Positions 12,261 to 23,468 of a stretch of 64,000 bases of DNA are shown here, piece by piece. Below the pieces are notes generated by a model that had not been told where the DNA came from, made no database searches, and saw only the letters and a program-made list of their open reading frames with translations. How positions within the stretch are numbered: the stretch's first letter is position 1; the number at the start of each line of letters is the position of its first letter. Both the position numbers and the translations under genes were made by a program. Source of the stretch: Carya illinoinensis. Its lineage: Eukaryota > Streptophyta > Magnoliopsida > Fagales > Juglandaceae. Location of the stretch: NCBI RefSeq assembly GCF_018687715.1, contig NC_056764.1, positions 8,322,501-8,386,500 of the forward strand, in the 5' to 3' direction.

Positions 12261-13260
12261 TAATTTTTTATAGTTAAAATAATTTTAATATTTAAGAGGT
12301 TAAATAGGGTTACTGTTGTCTGATGTGGCCGTTTCGTGCCAAGCCTTGACTATTGCTTTGGGATTAATCATCTCCTGACTCACAATGGACAAGGATGCTG
12401 ATAACGAGGAGGTCTTCAATCTATTAATCATCTTGTTTGAAAATAGATTTTATTTAAAAATTTTTATTTTATTTTATTTTATCTTATTTTTTAAAATATA
12501 ATTTAAATATAAAATTTTTAAATTAATTATTAGAATTTTATCAAACTTTTAAATAAAAAATAATTTAAATTTTTTAAATTTTTAAATAAAAATAATATTA
12601 TAATTTTATAATATCTTTTATTTAATTTTTTCTTTCTTATTTTTTAAAATTTAAGAAATACTTAATTCAAAATATCTTATTGTATTAATAAATTATTTTA
12701 TTATTATTTACAAAATTCTTATCTTATCTTACTCTCCAAACAAATTCTTAGACATCATTGACAATCAATTAATTTTTTTTTTGTTTTAAATAAAAAAAGA
12801 ATTTTAGTATTTATGAGTCTAGACTGTCTAGCATTATGAGAGGTCTGCTACTAAGGATGTAGCACGAGACTTGTCCTGATAAGAGCAAAAAGTTTTTTAA
12901 TTTTTTAATTTTTATATTCTTTAATTTTTTTTTAAAAAAATTTATAATATTATTAAAAAATACTTTATTAATCACTAAATAATAAAAAAATTTATCAAGA
13001 CCCAATCGGGATCAAATGTCGGTAGGGCATCTTTCTTACAATAAAATCTATTACAATTACAAAAAAAATTAAAACAATTCTTTTACGTTAATTAATGTGA
13101 GCAACTTTCAGACAACTAATATCAGATGATGGCAAAATGGTTCATAATAAATTGATCGACATTCGAAGAACACTCGATCAAAAGATCGAAATGAGATGAA
13201 TGATAAGTTTCGACCATAAAAGGGACAAACATTTTTCAAGGACTAATATACACTTTAATC

Positions 13261-13299
<39 letters not shown>

Positions 13300-14940
13300 C
13301 AACGACGATAATGACGATGACTATGATGATATAAAAGGAGATTATAATAAGAACAAAAACAATAGAGTTTGACTAAGTGGCCGAGGTAGCATCCAACCCA
13401 CCTACGCTTAGGCTACGAAATGGGTCGGTATTGGTTAAGGTATTTCTCACAATGATTAGCCGGAATAATTGGTGGTAGATACCTAATTAATTACACGGAT
13501 TAGATATGATAAGGACAACAACAGCACAATAACAACAAGAAGAAGGTTATTTTTTTCCTTGATCTTATCCTTACTTAAAACACTAGAGATAATTCATTTC
13601 GATACACCGGATGATGTTTTTTTTTTTTTTTCTTTTAATTTTTTTTATAATGGCTTTCAATTTAAGTTACATTAATTGACATAATTGTGAATAATAAATT
13701 CGCTATGAATTTTATTAAAAATAATGTTAGAAATTATACCGCTATTGTGTCATTATTTCTATTTCAACCATCTAATAATATTTAAATTTTTATATTTTTT
13801 TTAATAATAATTCATCTCATTAAATGTATCGTGTTAGTAAAATAATCATAAAAATACCATTATTATAAGCATACATCGGGTAAAAGGATAAGGTTGCCTT
13901 TCCGAGCGTAAAGCCGCCACCCTCCCCACTTTCCAAGCAAAACCATGGGGAACGCGCTAGCAGTTTTGGCTGGACAATGATGATTTTCATGTGCATCTCA
14001 AATATGACAATATGTAGCGTAAATTTTATTTTATTTTATTTTCTTTTTCTTTAAAAAACACTTTTTAAATATTTTTAATTATTAAAATAATATTTAATTC
14101 ATTAATAATCACTTTTTTAATTATTAAAAAAATTAAAATACATAAAAGATATATTTGAAAGTCATCCAATCATTTTCCGTTTTGGCTTCAACAGTCAGAG
14201 TAACCTACCTAAAAGGCTAAACACTAAAAATATTGTCAATAATTATTGGCGTGTGGTGTATGATAAAGGATAAAAAATAAAATAGAAATTTTCAACTTAC
14301 AATTTGTATTATAAAGGATAAATCTATTTATTATTATTTTCTCAATATCTATTAATATGTTATTAAATGATAAATTTACAAGTAAAATATGATAAATAGT
14401 CTTAAATTATTTAATATTACATCATAAAATGATAAAAAAAATATAATGATAAAAGGCATGATGAGTATACTATTATAATTTTTTTTTATAAAATTATATT
14501 TTAAATTGAAGGTACTTATTAAAACGATATTATTTTTATAAGTTATTTTATTAAAATACTACCTACTACAAGATTGTATAATTATAAAAAGAATTATATG
14601 CTTATCATTTATTTAAGAATAATGAAATTTATACTTATAATTTTACCTACATAATTATAGGTGTTGTTGTGCATATTATTAAGATAGGTCAGTTTATGAA
14701 ATTATTTTTATATAATTTTTTTATGATTAGAATATTTTTAAAATTTTAAATTTAAAATTCAAATTAACAAAAAATTAAAAAATAAAATGAGACTACTACT
14801 CAACACGTATAATATTATGCGTGAAGTTATATATATAGTACTACTTCCAATTCAAGCCGTTGGTTATTTTGAAAATTCAACATTAAAATGAACATTACCA
14901 ACTTTTTAAGAGTCAGGTACCGAATAATTTACTTGAAAAA

Positions 14941-15066
14941 GTGTCTCGAACAATATTATATTTTATGTATTTTTTAATCATTATAAATATTTTTTAAAAA
15001 AATAATAAAATCATAATATTATTTAAAAGTATTTTTTTAATCATTAAATAAAAAAATTTGAGACAC
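14941..15066. mobile_element. Probable small AT-rich MITE
   Basis: GTGTCTCGAA at 14941-14950 is matched by TTGAGACAC at 15058-15066 in inverse orientation, and the interior is also roughly palindromic. A target duplication is not clear, so this is a structural call only. Confidence 0.4.
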
Positions 15067-15265
15067 TCATTTGAGATAAACAATATTTCTCCTTTTTAAA
15101 TATTTCCTCTTTTTTAATAATTATTTATTAGTTTTGAGATGATTTGGATCAATCAGAGAGATGTGAGATGTTTTGAGATATTCACAGATTATGGATAAGA
15201 TTTTCGGAATATATATTAAGAAAAGAAAATTCTGCATTATTTAATTATAGGAAACAATTGTATAT

Positions 15266-15554
15266 TTAAAAAAATAATAATTTAAGACATTGGAGAAGGA
15301 TATAATTGCCATTTTGCATTTTTTGTTTTTTGGGCCTATAAGGAGGGCTGGAGGTGACGGAAAACTTAGAACGGAGTGTAGTGGGTGGAGACACTGGAGT
15401 GGAGGGTATTGTCTTATTACGTGGTGGTTTCAACGAGGGGCAACGAAACAACGACGATTCCATTCTCTCTCTCTCTTTCTTCTTGTTCATTGTTTTGTTC
15501 TCTCTGGTTTTCTCTTTCTTGGATGGGCTTTATTTTCCGGGAAAATACCCGCCC
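15266..15554 (+). promoter_or_regulatory. Upstream region and likely 5' UTR of the AIRP2-like gene
   Basis: The DNA turns less AT-rich here and contains a CT-rich stretch near 15462-15515 just before the start codon, common in plant 5' UTRs. No defined cis-element was identified. Confidence 0.4.
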
Positions 15555-18500
15555 ATGGGAAAGTCTTCGTTCAAGGATTCTCTGAAAGCGCTGGAAGCCG
15601 ATATTCAGCACGCAAATACTCTGTAATCTCTCTCTTTCTATTTGAGATAAGAATTTTCAGATTCCCATTAATTGCTATTTTCTTTTGTTACCTCTGTGAA
15701 TTGAAAGGGCTACTTTTGCTCTTGTGCTGTTTGTATACATGGTGGGATTTTCAAAAGTAAATAGCAATGATCGAGTATTGGAAATTCAGATTCTGGCCTT
15801 CTTGGTATGCGAAAGCAAATCGTAGAGTTTTCTTGTTTTGAGATAGAAATGGGACCTGATAAAGAATCTCATCTGTTTGTTGACTTGTTCTAATCGTGAG
15901 GAACCCGTTCTTTCAGGTGGACCTTTGTGGGCCCACTCTCTAATGCCTATAGACGCGCGCAATTAAAGTAAACTTATCTGCATATGCCATCGATGATGAT
16001 AATTTTCTCTTTTTTTTTTTTTCTTTTTTGCTTTTTAGCTTCACTTTTTGGACTTCGAAAATTGCAAGACTAGGCTGCTCATTGTGCTCAATTATCTTCC
16101 TCAATTATGTATGATGTGACATGGAACTTTTTTAAAGAAGCTAAAGCTTGCTGCTTTGGGTGTAACTTTTTGAAAGCACGATGGCATGAATCTGTACTTT
16201 TTTGTTCTTATTTAGTTTTCAAAATAACAATGAATGAGAAAGAAAAATTTCACCAATTTTATTTTTTCAGACTGGATAAAGGATGATTCAGTTCGATTGA
16301 CAGCAAACTCGATTATGATGAAGCTTTGTTGAGTCGTATTTAGTATTCTTTATGGTATATGCAGAATAATATTCTGTCTGCCCAGTTATGTTACATGTGT
16401 TTTGAGGTTGGTTTGTCATTTACCATAGAAATAATGTAGTGGTTAAGCGGAACCGTGAGTTGCAAATATTACATATCGTAAAAGTGTGTCTACCATGCTA
16501 TTCAAATAGTCTTTTATACATTCCATATTAAATAAAAGGCTCTAAATAACCTAGCTTATCTAGGATTCAAAATTGTATTCGGAATGTCGACAGTCCTAGG
16601 AGAAAAAACATGGTTACTAGAGAGGTACATTGAGATGCGGCCTAGATAGGGCCAAGTGGTGCAGAAGGATCCTTGTTGCCAACTCTAGTTAATAGTCATC
16701 AACTCAATGCCTATCTGTTTTTCTGCCAATTGACTGCTTTAGAACTTAGCTGCTTGCATAAAAATTCTACTGGGTTATGATTTGAAGAATTGGAACTCTT
16801 ATGATGGCGGTGATGTTGAGATACTAGATCATCAATGCATTGTAAGGCTTGTGGTCGCTACATGATGAATGAAAAATTCTTTCTGCATTGTTAGCTTGTT
16901 TTTAGTCTGCATTATGGTCTTTAACAAGTTCTACTTGTTCAGTTGACGTTGAGCTTATATAATCTCAGATGATCTTTGCTGGATATATGTTAATTGTGTG
17001 CTGTGCTGCCTTCTTTGCCTCATGTTATTCCAGGGCTTTAGATTTTCCAAGGGAGAATGATGGAGCACGGGTTCAGATGAGGCTGTCCTATAGTCCACTG
17101 GCTCACCTCTTTCTTTGCCTTGTTCAATGGACTGATTGTCACCTTGCCGGTGCACTTGGGTTGCTTAGAATTCTTATATATATGGTATATTTCTCTGTTT
17201 ATCCTTCTCGTTTCTGTTAGTTTCTGCTTTCATAGTTATGTGTACATACTCTCTCTCCCTCCGCCTTTTTGGTTCTTTTTCAGCTGTCCTTGTACTTATC
17301 TGTGTTACTTTGCGCCCCATTCCCTTCAACGATGTAGTAATTCTATAATATGACTATGATTCCTTGTTGGTTGTGGCAATGTGATGGATTGGTGCAGACC
17401 GATGCAGATGGCAAGACCACTATGTCTGTTTATGAAAGGAAAGCAAGCATCAGACAATTTTATGGTGAGTTTCACCTTCTCGAAATCTCTCTGTTGTTTT
17501 TTACTTGTCAAAAAGAATTCACAGGTGAAAAAAATACTTAAATTTTGTGCATTGATGTGACTAATTCTTTCTGGTGGAAAGGCTGTTCAGCTCTCTCTCT
17601 CTTTCTATCTCTCTCTCTCTCTCTCTCCCCCCCTCCCCCCCTCTCCTCAGCACAAAAAAAAAAAGACCTTATGAGGATGGCTTTCTGTCAACAGCGGTGA
17701 TATTTCCTTCTTTGTTGCAACTTCAAAGAGGCATCACAGATTTGGAGGATCGGAAACAGAGAGAGGCATGTACTCTTAGATTCAGAAGAAATGATGAGTT
17801 GGAAAGGGGGAAACTCTCTGAAATTGACATAGAAAGAGAAGAGGAGTGTAGTATTTGCATGGAGGTGAACAGCAAGGTCGTGTTGCCCAATTGCAGCCAT
17901 TCTTTGTGTTTAAATTGTTACAGGAATTGGTAAGCCATCTTTCCTTCTCTGAACTCATTCTGTATTATAAATATAAATGACGTAAGCAGGAAAGAAAATA
18001 TGACAATTGAAGTTTGTAGCCTTTCATTCTTCTTTCTTGAAAAACTGGGCTGGGGAGGACCATTTTCTGAGTCCTCAAACATGGGGTCTTACCCTCATTG
18101 GATATGGCCATTTCTCCACCACTAAGTTGGTAAGCTATCTCTTTGGTCCCATGGATGAGATTTACATGGAAAGTTACATACTTTGAAATTTGGCAAATCC
18201 TTACCCGGTCTTTAAATTTCTATTGATTAATGCGTATTATATTAGACTCATGAGTCATGACTTACTTTCTATCTTTCCTAATAATAATTGGGATCTAAAT
18301 TCTAATATTGCAATTCCTTACTGTTTTCTCTAGGCATGGACGATCGAAGTCATGCCCCTTTTGTCGAGACAGCCTCAAAAGAGTAATGTCCGGTGACCTT
18401 TGGATCTATACAGATAAGTGTGATGTTGTTGACTTACCATCCATATTGAGAGAGAATAATAAGAGGCTGTTCATGTACATAGATAAATTGCCCCTTGTAA

Positions 18501-18580
18501 TTCCTGATAATGTGCTTGTTCACTATGATCCTCATCTTAGGTGGGATGCAATGCATAGGCTTTGTGAACTGTATATATGA
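15555..18580 (+). CDS. AIRP2: AIRP2-like RING-type E3 ubiquitin ligase
   Basis: Five coding exons join in frame: 15555-15622, 17034-17184, 17398-17464, 17695-17929 and 18334-18580, giving 255 residues. The ATG at 15555 opens MGKSSFKDSLKALEADIQ, the typical start of the AIRP2 family. Exon 2 encodes the conserved MRLSYSPLAHLF..WTDCHLAGALGLLRILIY segment. The C3HC4 RING spans exons 4-5 (CSIC at about residues 153-156, then CSHSLCLNC and CPFC). After it come SGDLWIY and IDKLPLV, conserved C-terminal blocks. Arabidopsis AIRP2 is a cytosolic RING ligase that promotes abscisic acid responses; the same role here is inference. A CT-rich stretch just upstream (about 15462-15515) fits a 5' UTR. The protein ends with about 11 residues beyond the point where I expect the family to stop. 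It is convergent with the AMT1 gene 392 bp downstream. Confidence 0.9.
17588..17643. repeat. CT/C-rich repeat in an AIRP2-like intron
   Basis: CTCTCT runs followed by C-rich sequence, in the intron before coding exon 4, about 50 bp from the acceptor. Confidence 0.8.
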
Positions 18581-18972
18581 TAAGCTGGGTTGTATTTGTT
18601 TTGGGACCAAAATACTGAAATCTAGAAGTTTCTTTCGCCTGTCCGTAGTTTTTATAGGTTTCTAGTTGGAGATATTGATCTATAAATTCAGTTCCAATTT
18701 CTCCAATATTATAGTAAGCACAAAATTGAATGTACCTTATATTTGCTAGTTTCATAATATTGTATGATTTTCCTATGTACTTCTCTTTCAAAACAAATTT
18801 CTGATTAAACAATAGAATTTGAACTCGTGGACTATCCCTTATTTGCTGAGATGATTTTGTACAATAAATTAAAAATAAATAATAATTCATGGACCACATG
18901 CCAAATCACTAGAATATATGAGAATGGAATAGACACATGTATATGCAGCACAGATGAATCATGCCATTTGGG
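18581..18972. other. Intergenic space between convergent genes
   Basis: This 392-bp AT-rich spacer lies between the stop of the AIRP2-like gene and the stop of the first AMT1 gene and must contain both 3' UTRs. No other feature seen. Confidence 0.6.
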
Positions 18973-20370
18973 TCAGGACTGATCATTTTGGATCCGTACG
19001 TAATCTGCGTAAAAGCGAGGTTGGTTTTCTTCTTGGTGAGCATAGGCATAGCCTCCATGGCTAGAGATATCAAGGCCTGCAACTTCCTCTTCTGTAGAGA
19101 TTCTCAAAACCCTAAGCTTGTGTAAGGCATAGAAAAGAGGCCCCATTGTCAAACTAACCCAGGCCACAATCACCAAAACCTCAACCACTTGGGCTCCAAG
19201 CAAGCCCCATCCTCCACCCATCAAGACACCATAGGGCCTCTCCACGCCGGACTCACCGGAATTGTAGGCTTGGACTACAAATTCTTCTTTAGCAAACAAG
19301 CCGGTAAATATCACACCCCAAGCACCACATCCACCGTGCAACTGGGTTGCCTCTAACGGGTCGTCAAACTGCAGTTTTAGGGCCAGAATATTGAGCCCAA
19401 TCAAGACCCATGCAGCAAAGAACCCACACACGATAGCAGCCCATGGCTCAACAACTGAGCAGCCTGATGTGATTGCAACAAATCCACCGAGCACCCCATT
19501 ACAAACATCCAATGCATCCCAATGGCCGATTAGCAATCGTCGGCCGAATAGGGTTACGATTCCTGCGGTTGACCCCGCTAACGTAGTGGTGACTGCAGTC
19601 CGGCCCACTCCAGTCCAATTTCCTTGGTCTGTTGTATTGGGATAAGCCACAAGAATCTTATCGAAAGAACCGGGATTGAACCCAAACCACCCAAACCACA
19701 GCAGAAATGTTCCCAGTACAACTAGGGTTGCATTATGGCCTCGCATTTGTACGGGCCTGCCAAATGCATCGAACCGGCCTACTCTCGGACCTTCAATGAA
19801 GGAGCCCCAAAGCCCAGCAATCCCACCAACTAAATGCACGACACCGCTCCCAGCAAAGTCGATAGCACCGGACCCAAATAGCAACGCACTGGAACTGGCG
19901 CTAAGCCAACCACTCGAAGACCAAACCCAATGAGCAACGATTGGGTAAACGAACCCAGTGAGGAAAAAGGAGAAGATTAGGTAGGCAGTGAACTGAGTTC
20001 TTTCTGCTATTGAGCCACTGGTAATACCTGCGACGGCTATGGCGAAAGCCCATTGGTAAAGAAAGAAGCTGTAGTCGTATGTGTCGTTGGGTATGCTGAA
20101 CAGCGCAAAGAAGCTCGTACCGATGAAAGGATTGGAATTGGAGCCTTCACCAAAGGCAAAAGCGAAACCGAAGAGGTAGTAAGAGATGCTACCAACAACG
20201 GCATCGACAACGTTGGTGAGCATTATGTTCATGGCGTTCTTGGCTCGGACTGAGCCAGCACAGAGCATGGCAAAGCCAAGTTGCATTACGAAGACGAGAT
20301 ACGCCGAAAACAGGAGGTAAATGGTGTTGATTGAAGCCGTGACACTTTCTTCCCATGACGAGACCTCCAT
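18973..20370 (-). CDS. AMT1: AMT1-family ammonium transporter, intact copy
   Basis: A single uninterrupted 465-residue frame, as is usual for intronless AMT1 genes. It opens [15 protein letters not shown], so it lacks the longer N-terminal tail of AtAMT1;1 and AtAMT1;2 and resembles the short-tailed AMT1 type (tomato AMT1;3-like, from memory). About 11 membrane segments are visible. The AMT signature [13 protein letters not shown] carries pore His179, and LHGGCGAWG carries the second pore His345. NPGSFDKI and the C-terminal regulatory block [12 protein letters not shown] are present. The family imports ammonium across the plasma membrane as a trimer gated by its C-tail. The usual regulatory Thr of that tail (Thr460 in AtAMT1;1) is Ser436 here. 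A tandem paralogue lies at 27784-29184. An AG run at 20379-20416 sits in the probable 5' UTR. Confidence 0.93.
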   Translation of the reverse strand: MEVSSWEESVTASINTIYLLFSAYLVFVMQLGFAMLCAGSVRAKNAMNIMLTNVVDAVVGSISYYLFGFAFAFGEGSNSNPFIGTSFFALFSIPNDTYDYSFFLYQWAFAIAVAGITSGSIAERTQFTAYLIFSFFLTGFVYPIVAHWVWSSSGWLSASSSALLFGSGAIDFAGSGVVHLVGGIAGLWGSFIEGPRVGRFDAFGRPVQMRGHNATLVVLGTFLLWFGWFGFNPGSFDKILVAYPNTTDQGNWTGVGRTAVTTTLAGSTAGIVTLFGRRLLIGHWDALDVCNGVLGGFVAITSGCSVVEPWAAIVCGFFAAWVLIGLNILALKLQFDDPLEATQLHGGCGAWGVIFTGLFAKEEFVVQAYNSGESGVERPYGVLMGGGWGLLGAQVVEVLVIVAWVSLTMGPLFYALHKLRVLRISTEEEVAGLDISSHGGYAYAHQEENQPRFYADYVRIQNDQS

Positions 20371-20377
20371 GCTGTAC

Positions 20378-20421
<44 letters not shown>

Positions 20422-20720
20422 TTTGGGGAGGGGAAATGGTTGGTGGTGGAAGGAGAGGGAAGATACAACTTTTCGTAGTTGTATGTAGATGCTAGGACGT
20501 TGAATGTTAGCTGTATTACTCGGGGTGGGGTAGCTTGGTCGTTCGGATATGCGGTGTTGACTGGTTGTGCATTCTACTTCAATGACTCCCGGTAGAATGG
20601 ATAGGCTAAGAAGCCTGCCATCTTAATTCCTACTCAAGTCTTGGGTTCCTAAAGTGCTTGATATTTGGACGTTTCACTGCCCAATGGAGTTAAACTATAC
20701 TGTTTTAGTGCCTTGCTACT
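20371..20720 (-). promoter_or_regulatory. Upstream region of intact AMT1, cut off by an LTR retrotransposon
   Basis: This holds the CT-rich probable leader (AG on the plus strand, 20379-20416) and about 300 bp of upstream DNA before the LTR element inserted at 20726. The original promoter is therefore at most about 350 bp unless regulatory DNA lies beyond or within the element. No named motif is claimed. Confidence 0.5.
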
Positions 20721-20725
20721 AAACA

Positions 20726-21615
20726 TATAAGGGTAAAAATTGACTATAATTAGATGACTAAATAATAAGGTTTATCTTATCATTATTTGATTAATATTAG
20801 ATGAATGTAAAATAATTATTGATTTGTATCTAAACAATGTTGAGTCTATCTAGAAGTTTTAGGTGTTGTTTAGATAAGTCTTTGAGGTTAAAATTGAGTT
20901 CTGGAATATTGGTATTTATCCATAAGAAAGCTGAACAGAGTTTAGTCAATAACAGAAAATGTTATCACGAAATGTTAGCATTCCGTCGGAATACGTTTTC
21001 GTGACTGTTGCTAACCGTCTGCAAAGTCTTAATTACAGTGACTAGAATTCTTCCAGACTTTCTATTTAAAGGGATTTTGTTTTGTATCTTTTCAATGACT
21101 TTGAGCCACGAATTTCAGAGAAGATATTCTGAACATTTATGAGAGAAAATTCACTTAAGAATTTTCATGGGGTTTTTTATATCTTCTTGAGTGTGATCAT
21201 GCTTTGAGTGTGAAGGAATATCGATTGGATTTCAACCTCTGGAGTTCCAGAAGGGAAGTTAACATTTGAAAATCGCCAGAAGTTCTGACTGCTACTGTGG
21301 TAAAAAACAAACGGGTCATTTGTGTAGGCAAGTAAGATAGTCGAATTGCAAAGGTTTTGTAATTGATTATTGCTTGTAATTTTTCTTCAAATAATAAGAT
21401 TGACTTTCCTAAATTTAGCTGCCCCGTAGGGTTTTACCTTTAAAGAGTTTTTTAAAGAGTTTCTCTTCGTAACCAATCGTTGTGTCTTACAAGTTTGATT
21501 ATTTATTTTAAATACTTGATTCGTTTCATAATTTTGATAATTGTGATCTAACATATTTGTTCAAAAAAATTAGTAGACAATTTCATAGTTTTACAAGGGT
21601 GCGTTTGGAATTTCA
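20726..21615 (+). repeat. Left LTR
   Basis: It aligns over its whole length with 26495-27381, for example GATTGACTTTCCT..., TGCCCCGTAGGGTTTTACC and TCGTAACCAATCGTTG in both. It starts TATAAGGG where the right LTR has TGTAAAGG, so the canonical TG start appears mutated. It ends TTTCA. Confidence 0.88.
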
Positions 21616-21617
21616 AT

Positions 21618-21629
21618 TGATATCAGAGC
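21618..21629 (+). other. Retrotransposon primer-binding site
   Basis: TGATATCAGAGC differs by one base from TGGTATCAGAGC, complementary to the 3' end of initiator methionine tRNA and typical of Copia elements. It begins two bases after the left LTR. Confidence 0.8.
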
Positions 21630-21670
21630 GTGATTCACTCATTCGAGTGTGATCTGTGTCCTTATAGATC

Positions 21671-23468
21671 ATGTCGACATCATTATACGTTCCACTATAC
21701 TTCAATGGGGAAAACTATGCTTATTGTAAAGTTCGTATAAAGGTTTTTCTCAAGTCTTTAGATGAACGTGTATGGCATTCGGTTGAATGAGGATGGATTA
21801 AATCCGAGACATCCATAAATGCTTAGACAAAAGATAAAATCAATAATTGCAATTTGAATAGCAAAGGACTTAACGCTATTTTCATGGCGGTATCCTTCGA
21901 AGAATTTTAAAGAATCTCCATGTGTAAGATTGCTAAATAAGTTTGGGATATTTTGAAAATTACACATGAAGGCACAAGAATAGTAAAAAAATTTGAAATT
22001 GTAAATGCTAACCTCAAAATTTGAAGAGATTAAAATGTTGAAAGACGAAAATTTTAATAATTTTTATGCTAAACTGAATGATATTGTGAATTTCAGATTT
22101 AATCTCGGCGAGAAGGTGGAGGATTCAAGGATCGTGAGGAAGATTCTAAGGTCTTTACCTGAAAGATTTCGACCCAAAATTACTGTCATTGAAGAAAGTA
22201 AAGATCTTGATGCAATAAGGGTAGAAGAACTGGTAGGTTCTTTACAAACCTATGAATCTTCGCTTTCTCAAGCAAGAAAATGTAAGTCTATTGCCTTAAA
22301 AACTATAGAAGAAAATCAAGATGATTTTTTTGATGAAGAAAATCTTAACAATGAGGATATAGATCTCATAGTAAGAAAATTTAGAAAACTCATGTTTAAT
22401 AAAAAGTATAGTGGAAAGAAAAAAGAGGTAAAGAATTTTCTGCAAAGAAAAATTATTTTGAAAAATGGAATAAAGAAAAATCTGATAAAGTAAAGTGTCA
22501 TGAATGTTCTGGTTATGGTCATATAAGAATTGAATGTCCAAATTTCAAGAAAAGTAAAGGAAAAGTATTGAATGTCACACTTAGTGATAGTTCAGAATCT
22601 GAAACTTCAAGTTCATCATCTGATTATGACAATACTTTTGTGGCTTTTTCTACTGTTGTTAATGATTTTTCTGATATTGAGCTAACAAAATCTGAAAGTG
22701 ATGATAACAATAGTGATTCAGAGATTGCTCTAATTGTGGATGATCATGAGTTGAGTTTACAAGAAGCTTACAATGATGTGTGAAGAAGTGATCAAATTAA
22801 AGAAACTCAACAAGAAGCCGTACAAGAAATTCCCTGATATAAAGAGAGAAAGATAACTTGTCTGAGGCATTCAAAATTTCTGATATTAAAATAGTAAGAT
22901 TAAGGGATCAAAAGATTGCATTAGAAAATGAATTGGAAAAGATTCAAGAAAAAACAGCAACACAAAAGTTAGAAGAGTTGTTGAGTGTTCAAAAGATGAG
23001 TAGTGATAGAACTGGCCTAAGGTACACGACTTCAAAGGAGAGAAAGAAAAAATGGTCTCATCATCCGCTACCACAACTTCCAAAGATATTGTTTTTGTTA
23101 AAGGAAGTCAAGGTAAGAGTTTTCAAAATTACGCTGAACCTAAGCTAGTTTATTCAAAAAATCTGCATGGTAGATTTATTCCTACTTGTTATTATTGTGG
23201 TGTTGTTGGTCATATAAGGTCAAATTGCTTTAACTTGAATAAAGTAAAGAAAAATGGATGTGAAAGAAATCTAAAAAGAAAAGGAAATAGTCTAGAAAAT
23301 CAAGTTTATGATATAAGTCAACAAATCAATTTTTTAAGTATCAAAATTAGTGAACTAGCAGATTTTTTCTTTCAAAATAAAGAAAAGATCATACAAAGTG
23401 ATGATAAAAGAAATAGACCAAAATTTAAACTAAAATGGATGGTCAAAGAAGATGCCATGTCACATTAA
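21671..23468 (+). pseudogene. Copia-type gag pseudogene
   Basis: An ATG at 21671 starts a UBN2-type gag leader. In-frame stops follow within 300 bp and a frameshift near 21990. An open stretch at 22005-22490 holds the core (LNDIVNFRFNLGEKV, RKILRSLPERFRPK, VEELVGSLQTYE). A first CCHC zinc knuckle (CHECSGYGHIRIEC) follows from about 22497 in another frame. An acidic Ser-rich linker is at 22568-22783. After further shifts comes a coiled-coil-like Lys/Glu region (22858-23020) and a second knuckle (CYYCGVVGHIRSNC) near 23190. The frame ends at 23468, where related elements would continue into pol. Described only; no activity expected. Confidence 0.85.

Larger units (their letters stand above)
10730..15265. 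other. Gene-free AT-rich intergenic region
   Basis: No credible gene seen over about 4.5 kb. It holds A/T homopolymers, an (ATA)n run at about 13261-13296, and several AT-rich repeats listed separately. Two short mixed-composition islands (about 12310-12420 and 13380-13520) did not resolve into a known family. Confidence 0.6.

Noticed and set aside
13370..13520. Mixed-composition island with GTGGCCGAGG, examined as a possible RNA gene
   Set aside because: No tRNA-type boxes at workable spacing and no stable fold evident by eye.
19391..20253. Plus-strand frames across the AMT1 gene
   Set aside because: They are antisense shadows; the same shadows recur over the paralogue at 28115-29064.
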